Shown here: in pieces, positions 1 through 9,782 of the stretch | Layout of the letters: every line of letters starts with the position of its first letter | Position numbering within the stretch: the first letter of the stretch is position 1 | Source: Trematomus loennbergii | Lineage: Eukaryota > Chordata > Actinopteri > Perciformes > Nototheniidae | Direction of reading: 5' to 3' | Length of the DNA stretch: 64,000 bases | Assembly (NCBI GenBank): GCA_012861695.1 | Contig: JAAOOA010000060.1 | Coordinates: 3,671,183 to 3,735,182, forward strand | Position numbers and translations under genes: made by a program | The notes under the pieces: generated by a model | The model's database searches: none | Seen by the model: only the letters and a program-made list of their open reading frames with translations | Told to the model about the DNA's origin: nothing

Positions 1-998
1 ATGCATTAAGATATGATTGATACAATTGTCATTGAGTTAATAACAGTTATGACGTATTATAATGTGTTATGATTATTGACATTAAGCTTTTTGCAAATGT
101 ATGAGTGCTTAAAAATATAGTTGTACAGTGGTATAAGCTGATTATTATTTATCTGCCTCCTAGATTCATTTTCCCATGGGGGAGTTCACCTGAGGCGACC
201 TTCTGAATGAGATCAGGCCTCCTGCGATGGCGACTCCTCCCTTTCACCTTCCTCACTGTTCCTCCAGCTCCCTCTCTGACATCCTGTCGTTGTGCGTCAA
301 CCATACATATTTCATCAAGGATTCAGTGAGGGGTAGGTGGCAGTAGGTTATGGCTAAGCGCATTAATAAATCAAAGCAGAACGGAAGTGGCACGGTGGGA
401 TTTCGTACAGGGTTGGTGCTGTCATGTGCTGCAGTCATGATGTTTTCCGTTTTGCTTCAACGGAAAAAGCAATCATGTATGATTGTTACATGACCCATGA
501 ACAACTTCATCTAAAACTAATGACTTAATCAGGTGGAATATAAACACCTATTGATGTAAAACAGTGACTGAAGGAAACCCGGTGTTACCTGGGGGAGACT
601 CATCACAGGACAGAGGAAACACCTGAGAGCCCAGAACACAGGCAGGAGCATCCGTCTGTGGAGAGTTGGCTTAACACTCGGCAGGGTTTCAGATCAAACG
701 CACACTTCAAAAGGCGTCCGCATCTCAAAGCAGGGTCTGAATTGTCAGGATTGTCCAGACTTATTTGGAATCAAGACAAGCTCACGTACTTTAGATACTG
801 ATATATCAGAGACGTTTTTTTTTCTCATTAAGAGTTTGCTTGTAAATATGAGAGGCCGCACTCACCCCTAGCAGCAGTATGAACATATGCAGCTTGATGC
901 AATATTATGAGTGTAAAGTTCAATGGCATTAATGATTAAATGCTCGGACCAGGGTATAATAATAATGATGGCAGGCAGGGCAACAACAGTAAAGCTTT
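1..998. other. Intergenic DNA, no gene seen
   Basis: AT-rich sequence with only short open frames and no domain or splice pattern that I recognise. The open frame at 253-438 on the minus strand has no visible family resemblance. Confidence 0.5.
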
Positions 999-1182
999 GG
1001 CCGTTTCTCAATGTCGAGTATACCGGCTGCAGAGCCACTATTTCAAGTATACTACGTCATCGAGTGGCGCCGAATGCTGGGCATTTAACATGCATTTAAA
1101 CAGTCCTTCGGCGCCACTCGATGACGCAGTATACTTGAAATAGTGGCCCTGCAGCAGGTTTACTCGACATTGAGAAACGGCC
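999..1182. repeat. Foldback MITE, about 184 bp
   Basis: Two arms of about 78 bp are near-perfect reverse complements. The left arm starts GGCCGTTTCTCAATGTCGAG and the right arm ends in its complement at 1182. A loop of about 30 bp lies at 1079-1107. This is the structure of a non-autonomous foldback DNA element. No target-site duplication is clear. The open frame at 940-1143 simply reads through it. Confidence 0.75.
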
Positions 1183-1249
1183 CGTGTGTCGCTTCAATGC
1201 TCTTGAATGTGCTCCAAAATTAACTTCTTTTACATTTTAATTGAAAATG

Positions 1250-1631
1250 TTAAATGTTGAAGAGGAGTCGGAATGCACCACATCGACTTACTATCACGTG
1301 CCAGAACAACAGCTATATTTGGTTATAGTTGCAAAATTGTGTCTTTCATTGTTTGTATCTGCATTTGGTTTGGTACATATGGTGTATAGTCTGGGAAGTT
1401 TGGCAACATCTTAACATTACTTCGGCTAGGCTACTATCCAATGCTAATGTTGCTAGCTAGCATGTATGTTTCCTTCCTGCAGTTTTATTCTCAGGCTTAT
1501 TAATACATTTTTGGGTATTCAGAATTACGAACACTGCTGTTCTGGAACTTAGCTGAATCAGTTTTTATATTATAATCCTATAATCATATCATTACAATAA
1601 TGTGAAAAAAGTGTGTCTCTTTTAGCTTGGC
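1250..1631 (+). repeat. Local duplicated segment, copy 1
   Basis: The stretch around 1331-1600 resembles 2406-2536 continued at 9783-9960 (shared blocks such as GCAAAATTGT, TTTCATTG, GCTAATGT and GCTGAATC followed by a T run). It is a diverged direct duplication. Copy 2 is interrupted by the 7.2-kb element at 2539-9780, so copy 1 serves as an approximate empty site. Confidence 0.7.
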
Positions 1632-1635
1632 TTAA

Positions 1636-2120
1636 AGGGACCTATCATGCAAAATGCACTTTTGTACGTCTTTATTCATGAATATGTGTCCCCGGTGTTC
1701 CAGGGAACTCACCAAGTGTCAGAAAACACAACCCTCTCTATTTTCCTCCATACCCAAATCTCTAAAAAGGGGCTGCAACGGATCTGATAAAAACTGATCC
1801 AGATTTGAACACTGTCCTGACGTCAGGACGGTGGCGCTACGGCTATTGGGCCAACTCCACCAATCAGGAGGAGACAGCCACGGCCATTGCCATTCGAAAG
1901 CGCTGGAGACGCTGTAGTACATATGCCAGGCCTGTAGGTGGTGCTGTTCTCACTGAATCAGCCCTTGCAAAAACAGAGCTAACATTTTTCAAATTGAGCG
2001 AAATGAGGCATGGCTAAAATGCATGATCTGTTTGGTATTTTGGAAAAAAAAAGTATAAATATGCCTTATATAGGTATGGTCCTACACTATATTATTCAAA
2101 TATAGCATGATAGGTCCACT
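1636..2120 (+). mobile_element. TTAA-flanked MITE
   Basis: TTAA occurs at 1632-1635 and again at 2121-2124. The inner ends are inverted repeats around GGACCTATCATGC. Both fit a non-autonomous piggyBac- or Kolobok-type element. Related copies in this window are at 37063, 41022, 46226 and 62619. The internal open frame at 1805-2017 recurs on the opposite strand near 62.7 kb, so it is repeat sequence and not a gene. Confidence 0.8.
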
Positions 2121-2124
2121 TTAA

Positions 2125-2536
2125 GATAACAGTGCACCCTTTCTCTTATTGAAAAGCCTTTGAATCCACTGTAGCAAGTAGTTAGTGTAGCAGTTGGATA
2201 CAATGCTACACACAGACTGAACACACCTCCTGATGATCTGATTGTACTCCACCACTTTACATTTCAAATAAATGTTCTTCTTTGGGTGTTGAAGAGTCAG
2301 AGTTAGATTTTCTAGCACCAATTTGAGCTAAATGAAAAGACGTTACCAAGCTAACTACAACAATCTGGGATTTACTGTCACACACAAGATCATAAGGCAA
2401 TATTTGCAAAATTGTATTTCATTGTTGGTATCTGCATCGGGTATTTAGCAAAACTGATACATGGTGTATGGTTCGAAAAGTTTGGTCATTACTTCCTATT
2501 TTGTGCTAATGTCGCTAGCATCAGTATTAATCCTTC
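2125..2536 (+). repeat. Unique DNA, then left half of duplicated segment copy 2
   Basis: From about 2288 the sequence resembles 1250-1480. The match breaks at 2536, where the element at 2539-9780 begins, and resumes at 9783. Nothing gene-like is visible in 2125-2287. Confidence 0.6.
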
Positions 2537-2554
2537 TACACAGCAAATTTGAAA

Positions 2555-3200
2555 TCAAAAATTCAACACCCATGTAGTTAATTTTAACACTATAAAAGAG
2601 TTTATATTGAAACCACCAGCAAAGTGTTAAATTAACACTTTCCAAAGTGTTGACAATATAACACTATCACAGTGTTACTATACCAACACTAAGAGTGTAA
2701 GATGTGAACACCAACACTGAACACCAACACCGATAACAACACTAACAGTGTTGGCTGCATCTTCAATTTAACACTGTTCTGGTGTAGAGTAAGACTACAG
2801 TAGTGATACATCTTCTCCGATCGAACACCTTTTAGAGTTAAACATGTACACTAATAGTGTTGCAATTTAACACTGTCCCGGTGTAGAGTAACACTACAGT
2901 AGTGATACATCTTCTCCCATCTAACACCTTTTAGAGTTAAACATGTACACTAATAGTGTTGCAATTTAACACTGTCCCGGTGTAGAGTAACACTACAGTA
3001 GTGATACATCTTCTCCCATCTAACACCTTTAAGAGTTAGGAATGTACACTGAACTAGTGTTGAATGCACATTATACTGGTGTTGCATTTTGCATTAGCCT
3101 CAACCCTCTGGGAGTTCAAAATGAACACTAATATAGTGTCAATGTAGTGTATTGGTATTATGATGTACAACAAACTGGTGTTAAAAGTTACAATGACCAA
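2555..3200. repeat. Subterminal array of AACACT/AGTGTT motifs
   Basis: AACACT and its complement AGTGTT recur in both orientations through about 650 bp beside the left terminus. Within it a 99-bp unit is repeated three times (starts at 2764, 2863 and 2962). Similar motifs appear at the right end (9640-9760). In CACTA-type transposons such subterminal arrays bind the element's own DNA-binding protein; that role here is inference. Confidence 0.8.
2764..3060 (+). repeat. 99-bp tandem repeat, three units
   Basis: Units starting at 2764, 2863 and 2962 share the order AACACTG, GTGTAGAGTAA, ACTACAGTAGTGATACATC, AACACCTTTTAGAGTT. Units 2 and 3 are almost identical and unit 1 is slightly diverged. 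Confidence 0.9.
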
Positions 3201-3232
3201 TAAATCATTCCAGATAACATATAGACAAGTGC

Positions 3233-3238
3233 TTTATT
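3233..3238 (-). promoter_or_regulatory. Polyadenylation signal (AATAAA)
   Basis: The minus strand reads AATAAA here, about 240 bp past the stop of the C2H2 ORF and at the edge of the subterminal array. It is the best candidate 3' end signal for the minus-strand transcripts of the element. Confidence 0.4.
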
Positions 3239-3337
3239 TGAATGGTGGCATGTCTCTTAAGACTGACAAATTCTCCCAATGCACAAATTCTCACAAAATG
3301 CAATTCAACAAATAAAAAATAACCCTCTATGGCAGTG

Positions 3338-3399
3338 GAGGTCCAAAAAGGTTGTTTGTTGCCTGCCGTGCCAGGCAACAAACAACCTTTTTGGACCTC
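3338..3399. repeat. Perfect 62-bp hairpin
   Basis: Two 28-nt arms (3338-3365 and 3372-3399) are exact reverse complements around a 6-nt loop, CCGTGC. It lies between the C2H2 stop codon and the candidate polyadenylation signal, so it would fold in the 3' UTR of the element's transcript. Confidence 0.95.
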
Positions 3400-3477
3400 A
3401 CACACCCATGGGGTGGAGGGATAAATACAAATTACAGCACATAGCTGTCTAAGACAATATAAAAAAGGGTGTCATTG

Positions 3478-3744
3478 TCATTGGGTGTCATTGTCTTCCC
3501 TGAGAATAACAGCTTGTTGGACTGGTGATGAAGGATTATTGCTTGAAACGACCACATCCTTATCATGGTATTTCTTCAAGTGTTTTTTAAAACCTAAAAA
3601 ACTTTTGAACTGCAATGAGCAGCCATCCTGAGCGCATATCAAATTAAAATGTTTTCCTGGATACAAGCCATGAACAAGCTTAAGGTGCCGAGTTAAGGAT
3701 CCAGGCGTATCAAGCAATAATCTGCAAATGTAACACTTATACAT
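3478..3744 (-). CDS. Small two-finger C2H2 zinc-finger ORF in the element
   Basis: This 88-codon open frame starts at an ATG (3744-3742) that overlaps the stop region of the upstream SAMD3-like gene by 8 bases in a different frame. Finger 1 has C4-x2-C7 and H20-x4-H25. Finger 2 has C37-x4-C42 and H55-x4-H60. The linker has a LYPGK motif. The C-terminal tail after residue 60 is polar and ends in a stop at 3478. Such C2H2 domains bind DNA or protein, and in a mobile element one could bind the subterminal array next door, which is inference. It may be a second gene, a downstream cistron, or the first exon of a longer protein. Splicing from the upstream gene is unlikely because the only candidate intron would be 28 nt. 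The TGTCATTG duplication near the stop may have created the present C-terminus. Confidence 0.55.
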   Translation of the reverse strand: MYKCYICRLLLDTPGSLTRHLKLVHGLYPGKHFNLICAQDGCSLQFKSFLGFKKHLKKYHDKDVVVSSNNPSSPVQQAVILREDNDTQ

Positions 3745-6700
3745 TACTCACAAACTTAGTTCTCAGTTCCTTGACCTTGGGGCTCTCACTGGTGGTGTCA
3801 ACGTCTATGTTATAGACAGTTGTTTGCAGAAATGTGTACATGCTTTTGAGTGCTGGATCATAGCTAGTCCCTAAGACAAAGTGAAGCTTAAAAAGTTCAT
3901 CAATTGCTGCTAAGGAAGTGGTAGCCTCACAGGGGATGAGCTTCTTGTCGATCAGAATGAAGAAGTTGCCGATGGCCTCCTTGCTGGTCCCTGAAGCAAG
4001 AAGATATGGCTGGCTCGTGTCCATATGGCTCTGAAGGTGCTCATCCAGACTCCTACAGGACTGAAGGACAAGGCAAGCAACATTTTCATTTTACATGGCT
4101 AACTATGCGCATGTGTGTGTAATATGCAAGTGTGTTTTTAGGAATAGTTTATATTTGCACTAGCCTAGTCCTACTTTATCATAGTGACAGCTCTCTGTAG
4201 TAGTTCTGGTGGTTAGATCTAACATTCTTAAACCTGCCACATACCTTGTGAAATACGACCAGATGGTCAATGGCCTGAGCTACACTGATCTTCTGGGTTT
4301 TCTTCCTTCCCGCAGGCTGGGTTGACAGGAGGTGCAGAAGGAGGAGAATGGATGCCATATCACTGTCCCACTCTGTAAGAAAAGACAACTCAGTCTCACA
4401 TCTAAACGTGTAATAACTATGTTGGTCCACAACATTTTCAATGGCTGGCGTCTATGTCACGTGATCTTCAACTTTCTCTCCGCAGAAATAAAAAAACATG
4501 GCCGACCTTAGTTTTATTCTCGGTAGAAAATGCCTATTTTAAGGTTAGTTTGGCCATTAAAATGCGTTTTGATGTCATTTGATGCGAGAAATATGAGTTG
4601 TTATTTCAGATTATGTGTGCAGTGGATGTACATGATCTTTGGTTTGCTAGTTATTATGAAGAATACTTCAGGAAATTGTGTAAATACAACGTTTTCATTG
4701 TTACCAAGGTGGTTGCTAGGGATGCTGCTATCGATATTATGTCTGTTATGTTGTGTAACGGTTTAATGGCGTTATCTTTATTGCTACCCGGCATCTAAAA
4801 TTGTGGCATAGATACGTTTTTTCGCTATAGGGCGCTCAAAGTATTTTGTCCGGCCGTTGTGAAGACTGCTTTGTTTATTGTCCTTGTTTTAAATAAAGCA
4901 TATTCAATCGTGACATGCCAAACATGTGACGTCATATGACGCGTCGCACAGGGAGCAGGGAGACCCCGAGATCCGTATTCCCCGTAATTTTTTTAAATAA
5001 AGAGATTTTCAATCACGGGCGCGCATCAAACGTGTGATGTAATGTGGTATTAAAAGTATTAAAAGAGGCGAAAATCACTACAAGTCTGGGCATGTTGAGA
5101 GCTGTACATACACACACATTTCATAGTCTTATATTTCAACAGTTTTACGACAAACTGTGACTTTTTTGACATGGAAATTATTATTTAAGATTGACAAACA
5201 TCATATGTGTAATTCGTGGCACAATTCAAACGGGATCGAAAGATAATCTTTCTCTCTCCATTGACTTCAATGCATACTTTTTCCGAAATAACGTCCCATG
5301 GAGGAACCTGGAAGTTTGACGGACATTACCCACAATCCTTTGTAGCAACCATAGACTGTATAAAAAAATTCTCCAACTGTGTGGTCATACACTCCCTCCA
5401 GCCTCACATAGACAATTTACAATGGGCAATATGACATGATAATGCAGTTCCTAAAACCATACCTGGTGATTCCAGTGATGGTTCATCACCCCTTTGGTTC
5501 TTGGCAGACAACAACAAGCGCTTCAGCAAGGGTGTGGAAGTCAGCATTTCTGCCTGTTGGATGACCTTTGCTTTGAAGGAGGTTGGCCACTTTTCCAGTA
5601 GTTTGGATGGAGTTTCTGACCCAAAGAGGAGACTGAAGTCTTGGAGAATCTAAAACACATATACAGCACAAACGCAAGAACCACCATCAGGTTTTCAATT
5701 TACTACTAATGCCAATTTCACAGGTGTAGATCATCTCCATTTAACTGAAGGTTGCTTAAAACGTCTATCAAAATAGATTTACTAATAAATAACATTCATA
5801 AGCAACAAATAAAATATTACCAATCCTTTAGTGTCCAGCAGGCGCGGGAATACTGAAAGGACAGTGGAGGATCTGTCAGGATCGTGGACAAGGCGCTGTC
5901 TATATTCCAGTGTGTCTCTCATCTTCTTCATGATGACTTCTCTGTCGTTTGTATGATTCATCACAGATATGAGCTCTTGAAATCTCTGCTCATCTGGATG
6001 ATCATCACAGTGGCCTATCTCTCTCCTTAGCATGGGGCCTCCATTCTCTTCTATTCTGGAATCCTTGGACCTCACAGGAAGTCGTGTTGCTCTCTGAACG
6101 GACTTCAGTCGCCACGCTAGAAACCCACCGCCTTTCTGCCCGTCATAAAAATGCTCCTGACCAAAAAGGAAATAAGAGGAATGGTACATGGACTGCACTT
6201 ACTGTATATAGCGCTTTGGATAAAATTGACAATTCACCCATTGACACAAACATTCACATAACCAATGGCGGCAGCTGCCATGCAAAGTGCAGGCCTGCTC
6301 ATTGGGAGCAAATCGGGGTTCTGTGTCTTACACTTGCCTAAGGACACTTTGACATGTGGACAGGAGGAGCCGGGATTTGAACCACCAACCTCGCAGTCAT
6401 TGGACTATCCGCTCTACCTCCTGAGCCACAGCCGCCCAAATGAATTAAACTACCCTACAGTATAAATCCCACAGCATTCAAGGAACCATGTAAGCCATCT
6501 AAAACAGTCTACTTTGATCATAATCAAGAATAACTCACATATCCTGTCTTCCCATGTGGATCTTGGAGCGAGGGAAACAGGGTAACAATCCCCAGTGCAT
6601 ACTTCTCTTTGGTCAGTCGCTGAGGGATTCTCCTGTAGAGCAAAAAGTCATTTTCAACATTTCATTCATTTAAGTCTAAGAGCAGTGGCGACTGGTCATT

Positions 6701-8070
6701 AGGGACACCCCCACCTAGTGTCAGCAGAAAGTATTAAAAATAATGATTACAAAAAAATAAAATATATTTTAAGATCATGTTTAATCATCTGATTCGTCTG
6801 TACATTGCTGTTTTAGTCTGTGTTCTTCTAATTAGTGTCTACAGTGTGTGCCTATTGAGCCGTTTTGAGCCATGTGGGACAAAACCCGATCATGCCCCTC
6901 CCTCTCACTGTCTACGGTGACTGTAAAAACTACACTGCGCATGCTCAGAGTATTTTCCTCTGAAAAAAAAAACGCCACTGAGACTTCGTTTTAGAACATA
7001 TAAACTTAATGAACTCAATTTATGTAGAAATACAATTGCACCAACTTTATCCACACTTAACCTATACATACATGACACTTTCATGCAAAGCTATAACAAA
7101 TTTGAATCTTACCCCTCACTCTGCACCATGTCTGCAACTAGAATGTTCACCATCACTTTTCTTGTGGCAGGACTAATTGTTCCTTTTTCCTCATACTCCT
7201 TCAGCACATCACTTCCTCCTGGTTTGGTCAGCAGAACCTGTTTTATCAGCTTAAAACAAAACACAACAAAAATGACACCCGTTAAGTAAGCAGTATAGGT
7301 TTATGAGCAATCTACTGGTACAGACACACGGATGGACAGATGTCACTAAAATGTACTCACATTTTTGGCTTGTGGACCCTGCAAAGCCTCCTCCTCTTTT
7401 CTGAAGCGTTTCAGAGTGCCACTGTAGAAATCGTTCTCACTGCTGCTTTTCGAAGTGACTGAAAGAGTATCTGTGCCTGAAGCGGAGGATGAGGATGGCT
7501 CTGGAAAATAATGTCATCACACAAGAGATATTAAATATGAATATTGAAATTATATGGTCTTCCTTTGTCATGTCTTTATGTAATCTACTGGTGAAGTGTT
7601 CTCAAAAAGACAACAAACCCACTGAAAACCTCCATCGCAAGTATGAGTCCCAAAGTCGTTGTCCACAAGAGCGCACTCTACTTGGGACCAATACTTAGAC
7701 AGCAATGGTGGTTTTTAGTCTAGCAAAAGCTTAACAACAAGGCTTTCAACAAGACCCCCAAGTAAGTACAAAATTATGTATTTTCACTAAATCAGTTGAG
7801 TATGCCTTTACCCATGCACGTGTCAATCACACCACACATTTGATTCCTATAAACAATACTTTCCTTGCCTGCCTCAATAGTGCATCATGTCCATCTAATG
7901 TAACAGTAGGTTAATGAGGGTGGATCGCAAATTCCCCTCTGTGGGACTAATAAAGGTATTCTGATTCATATGCAGTTCATATACTTGCCTTCAGTGATGA
8001 AGATGCCAAAACAAGCTTCTGGAATTTTGATGTACTTCTTTTGGTTTCGGTATTGCACTTTGACTATCAT
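3737..8070 (-). CDS. SAMD3-like gene inside transposon, eight coding exons, apparently intact
   Basis: Coding exons (5' to 3'): 7989-8070, 7361-7500, 7113-7249, 6539-6632, 5821-6156, 5463-5649, 4245-4372, 3737-4060. Frames join without a stop to give 475 residues. The start is ATG 8070-8068, opening MIVKVQYRNQKKYIKIP, which resembles a PB1-type N-terminus. A Ser-rich linker follows, then KPGGSDVL...RKVMVNILVADMV, the EHFYDGQ...GFLAWRLKSVQR block, the LLFG block, and a C-terminal domain (PYLLASGT...DELFKLHFVLG...SMYTFLQTTVYNI). These blocks match the non-SAM part of SAMD3 and the multicopy SAMD3-like proteins known from fish genomes. No biochemical function is established and none is claimed. 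All donors are GT except exon 7989-8070, which uses GC (GCAAGT). Two 5' non-coding exons are likely at 9045-9145 and about 9513-9600. The gene lies wholly between the terminal repeats at 2539 and 9780, so it belongs to the element. Exon edges are by-eye calls. Confidence 0.75.
4373..5462. other. Intron of the SAMD3-like gene with repeat fragment
   Basis: No coding exon is seen. 5115-5310 matches, with a few differences, the long inverted terminal arms of the TA-flanked element at 22170-23315 (for example TCGATCCCGTTTGAATTGTG on the complementary strand). The open frames at 4530-4798 have no recognisable similarity. Confidence 0.55.
6190..6437 (-). mobile_element. tRNA-derived SINE
   Basis: On the minus strand the head near 6437 reads GGCTCAGGAGGTAGAGCGG (A-box-like), followed by GGTTCAAATCCC (B box). 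A body and a TATAGCGC-containing tail follow. It sits in the intron between exons 5821-6156 and 6539-6632. This structure is typical of Pol III-derived fish SINEs; the family name is not assigned. Confidence 0.75.
6683..6980 (+). mobile_element. hAT-type MITE (CAGTGGCG ends)
   Basis: The copy starts CAGTGGCGACTGG and ends CGCCACTG, and lies in an intron of the SAMD3-like gene. It is a short relative of the outer element at 29035-36706: 6683-6850 matches the complement of 36533-36706, and 6851-6930 matches the complement of 29131-29198. It therefore shows what that locus looked like before the 7.3-kb insertion. No 8-bp target duplication is recognisable here. Confidence 0.65.
7905..7972 (+). 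mobile_element. LINE 3' tail fragment
   Basis: CCCTCTGTGGGACTAATAAA followed by GGTATTCTGATTC is the typical 3' terminus of fish L2-like LINEs. It lies in an intron of the SAMD3-like gene. Only the tail remains. Confidence 0.55.
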
Positions 8071-8334
8071 CTTCAGCTGAAGAGAAGAGCAAGAGCCCTA
8101 TATGGGTAAAATGGAGATACAACATTTGTTATTCCACAAGTTATTAGATTTTTCACATGATGCATCACAACTTCCCCTTCTTAAGCAAGGAAATACTCAA
8201 ATTGTGTAAGGGTGGCATAATATAAATTGGAACTGTCTTTAGATAAATAAATTCTACTTTATGCTCGTTCTTTTATTTTTGTATCTTTAAGCTGAGAGGC
8301 TTCTATCTGTGCATGACATACGTTTCGGGAACAA

Positions 8335-8700
8335 ATTATGCACAGTGTTGGTGTGTTGCAACCCAGTGTCACAGCATTTCGTGTTATAGTCAAAAAAGTA
8401 ATCTATTGATTGTGTCACCAACACGATTTCCCCATTTTTTCCGTGTCACACAGAACGATTTTAAAAGCAATGTAAATAATAAAAATTAGAAGGAAAAGAG
8501 ATTTAAAAAATATAATACAGATTTCAGTATTCTGACACAGAACGATTTTAGAAGCAATGTATTTCTATTGGTAGTATGTTTCGTGCCTGCACCAAATAAT
8601 AACAAATTAGAGGGAAAAAAAGATGACAACAAATACAGATTTCAGTATTCTGAGCCATTTCTTTTCTCCGACATTATACTATTTAAAATAAAAGGGTTAG
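8335..8700. repeat. Dispersed repeat with CGTGTT/AACACG blocks
   Basis: CAACCCAGTGTCACAGCATT, TAATCTATTGATTG, CACCAACACGATTT and TCACACAGAACGATTTT recur at 10030-10145 (same strand), and in the opposite orientation at 34300-34420 and 38400-38475. It is an interspersed family; its class is unclear. Confidence 0.65.
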
Positions 8701-8804
8701 GCTAAGGGTAAGATATTGAGTAAGAAAATGGTTTATGAACCACACAGCTTCTGGTCTTCCAAGAGGAAAACATAATAGTATGTAACATAGCTAATGTTTA
8801 TCTA

Positions 8805-9525
8805 ATTTGACATCCGTGTCTAATTCGACAGCTAGCCAGCTAGCTAACTAACTAACTAACTAACCGGCTAGCTAACTAGCCAGCTAGCTACGTTTAGCAA
8901 GCAGTGCACGGCCAGTACAGACAAATATTCTTAGCAAGCTAGTAAACATTATTAGCAACTACACAACTGTAACGTTATTTTCAAATTAAGTAATGTTAGA
9001 TAACAGGGGAACAAATTAAATGTAACGTTATCTAGATAACTTACCGTCACTCACTGACTGCAGTCTGTCGAGGGCGAGGCCCAAGCGATCACACTTGCTG
9101 CAAGACGGACTGCTTCCGTTAGACGGAGACTTGACGGAGAACATGCTAGAAAAGGAAAGGCGGCAATTATCGAACAACTTTTTATGAACACTAGAGCTTG
9201 TTAGCTCGCTGTCGAACTAACGATAGACATGTGCAATATATTGGTCTTCGTAATGATTACATTTTCTGTTACATATCTAACGTTAATTCGACATACATAT
9301 CTAATTCGACAGTTAGTTTAGCAAGCAAGCATTGACTGTATGGTCTGTGCACCTGCACCTGGTCATGACAGTCAAATAGTAGTAATTAGCAAGCTAGTAA
9401 TAAAAACAATACATTTACAATTACGCTACCTACCACACACACAACTGTATTTTCAAGCAAAATCAATGTAAGCTATCTGGGGAACAAATTATGAAATTTA
9501 GCGATAACTTACCGTCACGGACTGC
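8805..9525 (-). repeat. Tandem duplication covering alternative 5' exons
   Basis: 8805-9060 and 9285-9525 are diverged direct copies (TCTAATTCGACAG, TTTAGCAAGCA, TTAGCAAGCTAGTAA, ATAACTTACCGTCAC in the same order). Each copy contains the same 5' splice donor context, exon...GTGACG|GTAAGT on the minus strand, so the duplication produced two similar 5' exons for the SAMD3-like gene. A GCTA-rich simple run lies at 8830-8890. Confidence 0.7.
9045..9145 (-). other. Probable 5' exon with upstream ORF of the SAMD3-like gene
   Basis: It is bounded by a good acceptor (pyrimidine-rich tract ending TTTTCTAG) and the donor GTAAGT. It holds an ATG at 9144-9142 that opens 33 codons, but the frame does not match the main ORF at the next exon (7989-8076). 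It runs on to a stop at 7993-7991, past the main start, so it would act as an overlapping upstream ORF. Confidence 0.4.
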
Positions 9526-9782
9526 GGTCTCTCAAGACTGATGGTTGCATCAAAAAGATGGCGGACATCTAAATAATTTCACGCACATCACGTAAAAGTA
9601 CCCGGATTGAGAGAACACACTATCCGTCGTGAAATATGTTTAACACCATGATCCAACCCTGTACTATATAGTGTTTTAACAACAGGCGGTGTTAATCATG
9701 TTAAATGTAACACCAAAACCACAACACTTTACCCCGAAAAGCTCTAACACCAGGATTTTCACACTGGCGAATTTGCTGTGTA

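Larger units (their letters stand above)
2539..9780 (-). mobile_element. 7.2-kb TIR element carrying a SAMD3-like gene and a C2H2 ORF
   Basis: The left end reads CACAGCAAATTTG and the right end is its near-perfect inverse (CGAATTTGCTGTG), flanked by TA at 2537-2538 and 9781-9782. Flanking DNA joins up into one copy of a local duplicated segment whose sister (1250-1631) lacks the element, so this is an insertion. CA...TG ends with a 2-bp duplication recall the CACTA/EnSpm group, but the assignment is an inference. Inside are a motif-dense subterminal zone (2555-3200), a C2H2 ORF (3478-3744), a spliced SAMD3-like gene (3737-8070), 5' non-coding exons (9045-9145, about 9513-9600), and nested repeats: a SINE, a hAT MITE and a LINE tail. 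No transposase with recognisable catalytic motifs is present, so it is either non-autonomous or depends on an unrecognised enzyme. Confidence 0.75.

Noticed and set aside
1805..2017. 70-codon frame recurring on the opposite strand near 62.7 kb
   Set aside because: The recurrence is because both are copies of one MITE, not a conserved protein.
2764..3060. Regularly repeated units suggestive of a CRISPR-like array
   Set aside because: The genome is vertebrate and the units are continuous 99-bp tandems without variable spacers.
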